64,000 nucleotides of DNA from Theobroma cacao (taxonomy: Eukaryota > Streptophyta > Magnoliopsida > Malvales > Malvaceae), in the NCBI RefSeq assembly GCF_000208745.1, contig NC_030854.1, positions 28,885,056 to 28,949,055 on the forward strand, in the 5' to 3' direction. Numbering within the stretch: the first letter of the stretch is position 1; every line of letters begins with the position of its first letter. The notes under the pieces were generated by a model. It did no database searches. It was not told the DNA's origin and saw only the letters and a list, made by a program, of their open reading frames with translations. Below are positions 46,777 through 58,700 of this stretch, in pieces. Both the position numbers and the translations under genes were made by a program.

Positions 46777-49700
46777 TTATGTTGATTCTGAAACGGCAGT
46801 ATCCACTCCATTGGATTTTTTTAATTTGGCAACAAGAACCCACATGTTTGCAAGTTCATTTTCCAGATAAGCTTCTCTTTGCTTAGATTCTTCAACCTTT
46901 CTTTGAAGCTCCACCTCTCGATGATCCTTCTCTAGGAGAGCAGCTTCATATGAAAGCTCTCTCTCTTTACTCATAGCCAGTTCTCTCTTGAGATCTGAGG
47001 GTGATCCAACCTGGTCATTTCGTTTGGTCAGACTCTCTCTTCGGCCGTTCCGTAGTGTACTTGTTCGACGTTGGGTGGGAGAGTTCTTTGCTGCTGTTAG
47101 TTCAGCGGCTAGTCTCTCGTTATGATTCATTAGTTTAGCAACTTCTTCTGACAATGCCTTCAGCTCCACGGCAGCAGCTGAGGCTAGCCCTTTGGCATAT
47201 GAACTCTCCTCCGACAGTTTCTGGTTCCGCAATTCTAGATGTTCTTTTGACTCAGTTAGTTCCACAACTTTCTGCTTCAGTTCTTCGATCTCGGTCACCT
47301 GATCAAGCAAAATCAGGAATTTAACTCTAATGTTGACTTTCATGAAAGTGAAATCATTAAAAAGTCAGTACACAATGAAAATTATGTTAAGCAAGCATAC
47401 ATACTAATATCACTGTAATGAATAAGTCGGGAAGAAAAACATAAAGGCTATGGTGTGCTATAAACTTCTATGTTTGAGAAAACTAGCTTTATCTCAAGAG
47501 ACATACACACAAGACATGTAATTTTATAATCATATTTAACTAGCCAATCTAGATACCAAGCTCTATCTTCTAAGGACTTCTGTGCATTTTAAGTGTTACA
47601 TGAAGAAAAAATGTTATAACGTCACAAATATAACAAGGGGGTTGCTTTATTGCATGTATTACAAATTTAGAGACGTAAGAAGTTATTACCGTTTCCATGC
47701 TAGAGTTCTCTGTAAAAAGACAGAATGATTATGAAGCACCAAATTGTCCACACAAATATAAAGGTGTAACATATAACTAAGAGATTGCCTCCAATTTTCA
47801 TTTTGATTCCTCAAAAAATATAATCTAAGAAATTAACAACTAGACATGTTGCAATTACTAAGGGGGAGTCGAGCATGGGGACAAGTGTAAATGGTATGCC
47901 ATTACATGACTTGGCCACTCAATTAAGGTACCATATAAGCAATTTAGTCATCAAGTATTTAAAAGCACCTGTGCTTTTATAAGCAAATCTTCACTCTTAT
48001 CTTTTGATGCCACAGCCTCTTGGTCCATCTGCAGGCAACTGTTTAGTGATTCTAGTGCATCAGAGAGCTGCTGCTTTAAGGAGGCAACGGTTTCTTGCAG
48101 TCCTTCACATTCGCAAATCTGATAAAAGAGGCTCAAGTCAGAACTGGCTCTCAGACTGGGAAGCTACTTGTGAGGCATGAGCATGGGACAAATATATTTA
48201 TACAGAAGTTAAGCAGGTATATCTACCTTCTGGTTGAGCTGCTCTTGGATTATTCGATTGTCTGCAGCTTTAACCTGGAAACGGAATTTATAACACAGTA
48301 CACGAGAAAATCAGAAGAATCAAAGGGACAACTGGCAAAGGGCTGAGGAAAGTTTGATAGCATTCTTTGGTTCCTTTGACCATGTCACTGCAGTTCAATT
48401 TTTGTAGACTCTTGTGCTATTCTATGTAGGAGCTCGCAGTAATGTACTGACTCCACGAGTTTTCTTATTAGAACAACATCAGATAACCTGATTTAACTTG
48501 GGAAGCTAAAATGCCTTTAGTCTATAATGCAAAGATTCATGGAAATACATTCTTGATTGAACATATACAGAAATTGATTACCTCAAGTTCAAAGGACTTC
48601 TCATTTAATTGTGCCACCAATTCAGCAATAGACTGTAGCATTAAAAAAAAAAAAGGAGCGTAAAGATGGAGTTGCAGGAAGAGGCAGATGGCCTATGGAA
48701 CCAATAAGACAAGCTTAACTTACTTGTGATATTTCTGATTTGTCCATCTTGTTGTGTGAAACCATGATGGAATCAGCAATTTGCTTTTCTAGCAAAGCAA
48801 TTTGTTCACTCTTCCCCCTGATTTCATCACTCAACTTTTTCATCTCGACCTTAAATACAAAAAGGACAACAAAATTCAGTCTTTAGGAGGACCAAAGCAA
48901 ATAACAAGGATGTTATGAAGCCAGTAGTTTTACTTGAATCTGTTCATTCTGGGGATTTCTGGCAGCCTCCTCAGACAACCGCTTTAAAGCACTTGAATGG
49001 AGTGCTACCTCTCCAGACAAAATCTTCTGCTGCTCCCTTAATAGATCTATCTGATCAATTGTTTTTATGCTTGTCTGGAACAAACAAGGCATCAAACTCT
49101 ACTTACTGAACTATGCATAATACAATCCTCAAAACAAAAATAAATTATATAATAAGGCCACAGAAAATTCTAAATTTAACTGTAGTTAGATAACATAACA
49201 TTCCTTAATAGGGAGACTATGCCGTAACACAATTGAAATGTTTAACGAAGTTGTGCATGAAAGAAATGAGTTGAAAACTATTACACTTGGGGGGCAATTA
49301 TGTAAAATAGAAAGAGAAATAAAAACATTTTCATACCAAAGGTGTCTCTTGTCCAATGTAATTGTCCTCTGGAACTTCTCTATCTTGTCTACCATCTGAT
49401 AGAAGATCCATGGGTGGAGAACTTGCTGTGAGGAAAGATTGGGAAAGCCTAGATTCTGCACGGAAGTTATTCCTTCCTGCTTGAGGGGTAGAAGGTGTAC
49501 TATTAGATTTAATTCCACTTGATTTATCGCTGGCACTCGTCAATGTCCCCACACCACTATCACGTTTCTGGACAAGAAATGTAAATAATATAAGCTACAA
49601 AGGAGGAAAAAGATGCATCTACTTCTATGCATGCTCCACTAGAAAAATATTCATGTAACTGACACCAATTAGTTTGGTATCAATGCTTGCATGAGCTTAT

Positions 49701-52700
49701 TTAGTTGCACAAGCTATTTATCTAAAAGCCCTTTATATGAGCATCATTTATGAAATTAAAAAAAAATGGCATCTAGACTAAGTTTTCTTCCTTTTTGTTT
49801 TCTTACACTGCAATATTAATAGGTAATCAATTTCAAGTTTTTAGGCTTCAGAGAAAAATAAAATAGTTTACAATATTTTTAGCTAAATATTATAGGACAG
49901 ATTAGTCTTACAAACTCAACCAATAGAGAAGGGCAAAGCAATTAACTTTGCAAGACAATAAATTAAATCCTAATGAGGAAAAGGAATATTAAAGCCAAAA
50001 AAATGCAGCTCAGCTGTTCTGTAACTCTCTTCTGTATATAATCAGAAATTCGAAGCTCTCAATTAACATTCTTGACAACAACCATTGCAGTTTAGAGCAG
50101 ATATCCAGCAATGACAAGTGAGCAACCACTTATGAGCACTCCAGTTTTAATGAATCAAATGCCAACAGTTACCATTACATCAGTAAGCCACTTTCAGATT
50201 ATTTATTTTGGCATGCTGAGTTGCTAAAATGAATGCAAAGATCAGAAGGTGAAAGAAATCCCATTACTATCTTAGCTACTTTATCCAGACTAACCCCAAA
50301 GCTTATATTCTTGATTAAAACAATAAGCATTGACTTTAAAAAACAAACACAGAGCACTAAAGATCTACAACAAACGTACTCGGAGCTTAAGCCAGTTTAG
50401 CAAGCCATGCTTTCGAGTCTTTTTCTCCTCTTTAAGTGTATCATCTCCAGTTTCAGCATTCCCTTCAAGGGAAACATACAACTCAACATTCTCCTCATCC
50501 AGGATCAAGTCCCGCCTTCTATGTGGTAGGTATGCAAGCTGTGCAATATATATAAGTAACTATAATTAGAGACAATCAGATTAAACAAAGTTGATCTCTG
50601 AAGGGTGTAAAAACAACTCGAGTCATCCACTAAAACATGAAAATTAGTATATGAAGTAAATAAGATCAACCATGATACCTCTTCTTCTCCAAATGAATGT
50701 CTCCTCCTAAGACCAGGACGTTGAGGAAATCTTGATGATTGTGAAGCTTTTGTGGAGACAAGAATCAATTTTGTCAATCGCTGTATTCTGCTCAATAAAG
50801 CCGCTTTCGCTTCTTCTTCTTGCTCCAACCTTGATTGCAGCTTGACTTGACCATCTTCTAGCTTTAAAGATCACAACAAAAGAATTGTCAAAGTCAAGAT
50901 GTGATTCATCTCTCTTTTTCCCTTCGAGATAAAATTAGCAGCAATGATTCAAGAATTATTTACATCAACTCAATTAACCTGATGCCAAGTGATTACTTTC
51001 TTTAAAAGGTGATACAAGGGAAAAGAAAAAAGAAACATGTCAACATTACACCAAGGATGCCTTTAGGTTCACTGTTTATGCCAAAAACATGTCATGCACT
51101 GTAATGTTTCTGAGGTGAAATCTAATCTAAATCAATCCAAGTTAACATACAGGATCCCATAAGATAGCATCATTGTGAATTTTGTTAGAGTTAATTATCT
51201 CAAATTTGTCTTTTCCATATGATTTCATAGCAGCATCCAATCCCAACTCAACATCTTGGCGTGCAGTATCAAAAGATTGAGAAGATGGAAAGGTCAGCAA
51301 CAGAAAAAAAAGTGTTTTCCCCATATTTTGGAAGTTATTATTTTCTCTTTCTACCACAAGCACCTAAAATTGGTATGCTCTTCTCCCCAAGTCTCTAATC
51401 TAAGGTCACCAAAAGATTCAAGAACTACAGAGGCCATGTTAACAAGAATAGAATAACCACAAATTGACAATGAAGGAAGAAGTTCAAAATGTCTGGCAAC
51501 AAGCAAAAGTTTTATCTTAATGATAGGAAAGCCTGCTGAAGATATTTTTCCAAACCAAGTAGACTAGAAAACCTTCTTTAATTTACTTTTGCCCACACCT
51601 GCTATTAGCTTGCTGAGGAATCAGGTAATCTGTCAGTACTTTGTATATGGTATCCAGAAGTAAAGAAGTTTCCACAGCCTTTCTAGAAAATGCATAAAGA
51701 GTAGGGTCCCACCCAATGGGTCAGAACTATTACTTTTTCTATACTCAGAACTGCTTAAAAAAAATAAACATAAATTAGCAAAATCAAAATGACTGATTAT
51801 TGAGCAAAGGACTGCTCAAAAAGAGAACCTCATCTTATCCACATGCTTCAGTAATAATATGTTAGGAAGGAGAATGGTCAACGGTTGCTAAGTCTTAGAT
51901 AATCTTTTGCTAGACAGAATCATCAACAGTATAGGAATGAGCAGGATAGACTGTATTGTTATTGACAAAATTTAACTCCACAACCCACATACCCCACAAA
52001 ATAAAAGGATGCTACCAGTTAAGCAAGACACAACACTTCTTAAATATGTTAAAACTTTAAGCACACACTACCACAAGGAGTCAGCATTTTGAACTACTAC
52101 CTACCTCTCTATGAGCCCAAATCACATACTTACAAACACACAATGATATATCATATTCTACAATGGAACTTATGAAGTAGCAAATTTTCCCCATAGACTA
52201 GATTCACAATTAGATCAAACTACAACTAAACATTAAACTTCAGCAATTGTAGTCAATGCAAAAGAAATGTACCTTCTGCTTTAAGAGTACAATATCATCT
52301 TCTCCAACATCTTTTAGTTGAGGAATTGTTACAATACCCCGCTTCAATTGTTCCAACTCTTCCTTCAAACAGCGTATCTCATTTTGGTATTTTTTGATAA
52401 GTGATTTCTCATCAATAATCTACATTTTGACAATGTAAATAATAAAAATTATAAAAAATAATATTCCAAATATAATAGTTGTGTGTGTGTGTACACACAC
52501 ACATGCGCACTCGCGTGCGCGCACATACACACACATATGTATATATGTAAGTATGTAATAAATACATACACAGGATTGATACAAATATGTGCATACCTTG
52601 TTCTGTGCTGCTTGGATTTCAATGTGTTTAGCACGGTGAGCAAATTTCAGTGTATTGTGTGTCTCTTCCGTGTTACTTGATGAAGGTGTGACAGTGCAAA

Positions 52701-55700
52701 TGAGCTGAAATTTTGGGCAGAAAAGAAAACAAATAGGAAGAAACCTTAAGCAAGTAGTACTTTTTCAGAGAGGAATATGGTGACACATTTACATATTTCT
52801 AACATCTTTTTGTTGACCTAGATATGACATGTTTTTCAACAAGGTATCCAACAATGACGCTTACAGATACACGCCCATGACCACTTAATGACGACTGAAG
52901 CAGCCTCGTCAGCTTCGAATCCCTGTATGGTATATGAGTGGCTCTCCCATCTGTCAATTTAGATATTACCTACAAATATCACAAGGTCAAATTCTAAGCC
53001 AAGTTTATCCTGTAAAAAAGACATTCGTAATAGTATTTACAAATATGCATAGGACCATGGGGAAATTACTATTGTTCGTCAAAGATCAAGTAAACACCAA
53101 CAAAATCATTTGTTTAGAGAGAGAGAGCACATGTTATGAAACCATTAAATAAAATAAAATGGTATGTCTATGTCATCAGATCCCAACAAGCTGTCAATGC
53201 CAGCAGTTATAAGAACAGAGTATTATCATGTGCTCTAAAATATCTTCTGCAGTTAACATACCAGAAAATGTTAAAGAAGACATCTCGGAGACACCCTTGC
53301 ACATTAAAATAATCGAGAAATGCATAACAATCAACAAAAATTTAGCCCAGACATGTAGCATTTTCCCTTTGTATTTTATTTACAAGTTTCTATGCACCGT
53401 ATACCATCACAGAACAAAATGAAAAGTACTCGATACATAGGCATGAATTCATCTGTGTATGAGGTTGAAGTACATAATTGTTACATACTTGTCTTAACAA
53501 TTTAAGAATCTGATATCGCAGAAAACATATATTCAAAAAAGAAAATTAAGAACATTCAACACTTTATACTAGTTTCAATCAACACCCACGAATAAATTAG
53601 GAAAAACCTTTTGGCGTCTCCCTTTTAATGTTAACAATATTTTAGAGGGGACAAGAAAAAGATACGAAGCCAAGAATAAATAGGAAGTCGGTTTAATGCT
53701 ACTCTGCTGTAGTTACATATATAATCTCATAACTTTTGTTACAGTTAACATAGAATTTAAATCAAGTAACCAAGAGCATATCCATGCATACAGCTCTCAC
53801 ACACACCAGAAATGGACTGTATATGATCAACTATTGATTGAGAGGTTAAAGAGAAAGAACTTAATGCAAACCCAGAACAGTTCAATTCCACTATGACTCA
53901 AACAAAAACAGAAAATCAGGGCTCACAGTTCCTAGGGTTAGCAAGCTTTTGTTGATATAAGATCCTTCCTTTCGTCTAACACCAGTTGTTTCAGCCTTCG
54001 AGCTCTCAGAACCTGCCAGATCGATGAGGTTCTGCATGTATAAGTAAAATATGGAAAAGTTAAAATATTTTCATCAACAGTGTAATACATAGACATTAAT
54101 ACCGTTAGCTCCTCCCCAAATCAGAGAAGAGGGTAAACATGTATAAAATAAAGTAATAAATAAAAATTGGACAAAATAGGAAACATAAAGAAGTAACCAA
54201 AATGTAATTGATATTGGCCCCAGGATTAAGGCTGTAGCATTTACCAGCTGTGACAGATTTACAGCTTCGCCTTCACTATTTTCACCACATGGGCTGCTCT
54301 CTATTGTCTATAGACAAGGTGGCCAAAGGAAATAATCAGCTGTGGCAGTGAATATGTGAACATGTAATGACCATCAATTAATCAAATACACCATCTGAAA
54401 TCAGAACTACAGCAAGCACTATTAAGATATTTGACATGTAACAGCAATGAATCAACACTTCAAAACAGGGAATCAACTTTATTTCTTGCAAACACTTAGA
54501 TAAACAGATTGCAGTGGGTACCACTTAAAATAGCTATAGCATTAGCAAACATCACTTGAAGTGGTAAAACCAAAATGGGGGGAGAGACAAGGAACTTTTA
54601 CAAGAAGCAGAGTAATAGTGAGTATACCAGTGTAAATATTGTATGGCTCCTGCTGCTGAGTAAATTGAAGTTTGTTGATCCAACATGTCTGTGTTCTGTT
54701 TTTAAAGAATGAAATCTAATCAAATAGTATTGAAAAAATTCAATTACTGCTAGCAGAAGGAAAAGGACACTGGCCCAAATAACAAACATTGACAATGCGT
54801 GCAATGAAGAGGACAGCCCCACACAAATACACATCTACATCAAAAATTTCATGCGCATGAGCTCCCTCTTTTGAGTCTGTAAACTACATAGTCATTTTAT
54901 CCAATTTCAAAATAGATAGCTAATATTAGTTTAGGTAACATAAATGATCAGAAGTTTGGACCCACAGAAGCTCTCTACACAATCTTCCAGTTCCAATTTC
55001 GACAACTACTCTCTGGATATCGCAAAACATGCCAGCATGATTTACCTTCTCCAGCTGCTATAAGAGAGAGGGCATGAGCAGGGGATAGTACAACTTCTTC
55101 CTTTATTCCTTCAACAAAGGTTCCCTACAGCCATTAACCAGCAATAAATAAATAACACACTTCGAAAATGTAACAAACACTAGCCATATCAATGATAACA
55201 ACTAAATTGCATACACTCATAACAATCTAATCAGAAAAAAATGATTATATTGTGTGAAAAATAGCAAACAAATATCCAAGAATTTAAAGACAAGGCAAAC
55301 TGCATATTCCCTAGCGCACACACCTGGCCACTACAAGGAACCACTAAGCATTTTTTACAGATGTGTACTTGCCACATAATAGAGATGAACCCAGGGGAGC
55401 TGGCAGGGGCCTTGGCCCCCCCTTGGCTCATCAAAATTTTCCAATTACATGCATTCATATAAAAAATGGTAAAACCTAATTTGGTCCCCCCCTAAAATAT
55501 ACAATTTGCTCACCATCCTCTCTTTCATCAAATTTTGTAATGATAAGGTAAACATAATGAGTTGATAATTGTTATAGAATAGGAAATGTGTAAATATTTT
55601 TTTATTAATAAACGTGATTATAGGGATTGGGAATCATCATAATTATGGAGATTTTATTTTCTTTATTCTTTTCCTATTTTAGAGATTTTTAGACTGCAGA

Positions 55701-58700
55701 TATAGATGATGTATTATGAATGAAATAGGTTGAGTTTTCTCTTCCTAAATAACATGGTATCAGAGCTGTTTTGGCAAATCTGTTTCCTTTAAAACAGACT
55801 TCTTAGTTTCTAGTTATGTTCCACACGTCGACCGTCTGTCGAAGATTCACTCCGATCTTCTCTTCGTCTTCACGCCGGAAGGTTTCAACAAGATAGTTTG
55901 GTATTCTTGTTGGGTTTTGTTATTGGGTTCTCAAGATGGCAGAGTCTGTGCCAGAGAAAAAATCAATGGTAGTGGCTGATGTGATTCCTGTGATGACAAA
56001 GATTACAAAACATAAACTTGATGGTTCCAATTATTTGGATTGGAGCAAGACAGTTCGGCTCTATTTCAGAAGCATTGATAAGGATGATCATATTACTAAT
56101 GATCCTCCTACTGATAATACAAGGCAAACCTGGATGAGGGAAGATGCACGGCTGTTCCTGCAGATTCGAAATTTCATTAATAGTGAGATTATTAACCTGA
56201 TTAATTATTGTAAGTTTGTTAAAGAGTTGATGGATTATTTAGATTTTTTATATTTTGATAAAGGGAATATCTCTCGTATTTATGAGGTATGTAAAGCTTT
56301 TTATCGTGCAAAGAAACAAGATAGGTCTCTCACAGCCTATTTCATGGATTTTAAAAGAATTTATGAGGAGCTGAATGTTTTATTACCTTTTAGTCCTGAT
56401 GTGAAGGTTCAGCAGGCTCATTGGGAGCAAATGGTGGTTATGAGTTTTATTGCGGGTCTCCCTCCAGAGCTTGAGACTGTCACATCTCAAATTCTTTCTG
56501 ATTCCGAGATCTCCTCTCTGCATGACACCTTTACGAGAGTACTTCGTACAGAAAGCTCTAGCTTCACATTGGCTTAGACTAATAATAGTGCTCTTGTAAA
56601 TCGTCAGAATAATAGAAGTGGTAACAAAGGAGGAGGAATGGGCAATCGTAACCGAGATGTTGATAGTCGTAGTCAAGAGTCAGAAGGAATTGTGTGCTAT
56701 TATTGTCATGAGCCAGGCCATACAAAGTGACTTTGTAGGAAACTCCAAAATAAGTCTTAGCGAGGTCAATGAGCAAATGTTGCAGCTTCTAATACTTCAT
56801 CTTCTGATAAGACTATTCTAGTTTCTGCAGATGAATTTGCTCAATTCTCTCAATACCAGGAATCATTAAAATCCACTACTTCTATCACAACTATTACTAA
56901 GTCAGATAACTCCACTGCATGTCTTATTTCATCATCATCCAAATGGGTCATTGATTCTGGTGCTTCAGATCATATGACAGGTAATTCGAATCTATTTTTC
57001 ACTATCCAATCACATACAACCTCCTCTAATGTTACTTTAGCCGATGGATCAACCTCTTATGTTCTTGGTTCTGGAACTATTAATCCAACTCCATCAATTT
57101 CATTGTCCAATGCCTTAAATCTACCTAAGTTTTCTTTTAATCTAATCTCTGTTAGTAAACTCACTAGTGCCTTGAATTGTTGTATCTCATTCTTTCCCAA
57201 TTTTTGTCTATTTCAGGATCTTATGTCGAAGCGGATTATTGGTAAAGGTCGTGAGTCTGAAGGTCTCTACTACCTTGACACACAGGTGTCGAGATCCATT
57301 GCTTGTTCAAGTGTATTGACCCCCTTTGAGGTGCATTGTCGGTTGGGAGTTGAGACATCCTTCTCTATCTTCCTTAAAAAAATTATGTCCTCAATTTCAA
57401 AATGTATCTTCGTTGGATTGTGAGTTATGTCAGTTTGCCAAGCATCATCATCTCCCTTCGGTGTCTAGAGTCAATAAACGGGCTATGTCCACTTTTGAGT
57501 TAGTCCATTCTGATGTTTAGGGTCCTTGTCCTATTGTGTCTAAATCTGATTTTAAATACTTTGTTACTTTTATTGATGAGTATTCTCGCGTCACTTGGCT
57601 ATACTTAATGAAAAATCGTTCTGAGTTATTCTCTATTTTTCGTACCTTTTGTGCTAAAATAAAAACACAATTTAATGTTTCTATGCGCACATTGCGAAGT
57701 GGTAATGCCAAAGAATATTTTTTCGATAAATTTCAGTCCTATATGATTCAGAATGGCATTCTCCATCAATCTTCTTGTATTGATACACCCTCTCAAAATG
57801 GAGTTGCCGAGAGAAAAAATAGACATCTCTTTGAGGTAGCTTGAGCACTTCTCTTTCAGATGAAAGTTCCTAAACAGTTTTGGGCTGATGCTGTCTCCAT
57901 AGCTTGTTTTTTGATTAATCGGATGCCTTCCTCTGTCTTTCATGGTGATCGTCCTTATACTGTCCTTTTTCCTTCCAAGTCTTTGTTTGCTATTGAACCT
58001 AAGATATTTGGTAGTACATGTTTTGTTCGTAATGTTCGTCCATAGGTCACCAAATTAGATCCAAAATCTCTCAAGTGTGTTTTCCTTGGGTATTCTCGTC
58101 TTCAGAAAGGTTACAGATGTTATTCTCCTACTCTTAACCGATATCTTGTCTCTGCAGATGTCACTTTCCTTGAAAATACTCCTTTCTTTTCCTCATCTTC
58201 TAGTTATGATAGTCGGGGAGGAAAATAATCTACTAGTTTATATTGTAACCCATTCTATCAGTACCACAGATATTCCTGCACCTAATCCTGCACGTGCTTG
58301 ACCACCTATAGTCCAAGTCTATTCCAGACAACCAGAGGCTCAGACCACATGCCCTTTACCAGTCCCTTCGCCATTAGATCCAGTCTCCAATGATCATGAT
58401 CCTAGTCTTCATCTCCCTATTGCTCTTCGCAAAGGTAAACGTCAATGTACTTATCCTATTGCATCCTTTGTTTCTTATGATCACTAGTCTTCCTCTTCTA
58501 GTTCGTTTGTTGCATCCTTGGATTCTGTTTCAATTCCTAAAACTGTTCATGAAGCCTTGTCCGATCCTGGCTAGTGTGCGGCTATGGTAGAGGAGATGGT
58601 GGCTTTATATGGTAATGGTGCTTGGGATTTGGTAGATTTGCCTGCTGGGAAGAAAGCTATTGGATGCAAATGGGTGTTTGCTGTAAAGGTAAATCCTGAT

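Noticed and set aside
56974..57423. Open frames in the copia region as host genes
   Set aside because: They are fragments of the decayed pol region, bounded by LTRs.
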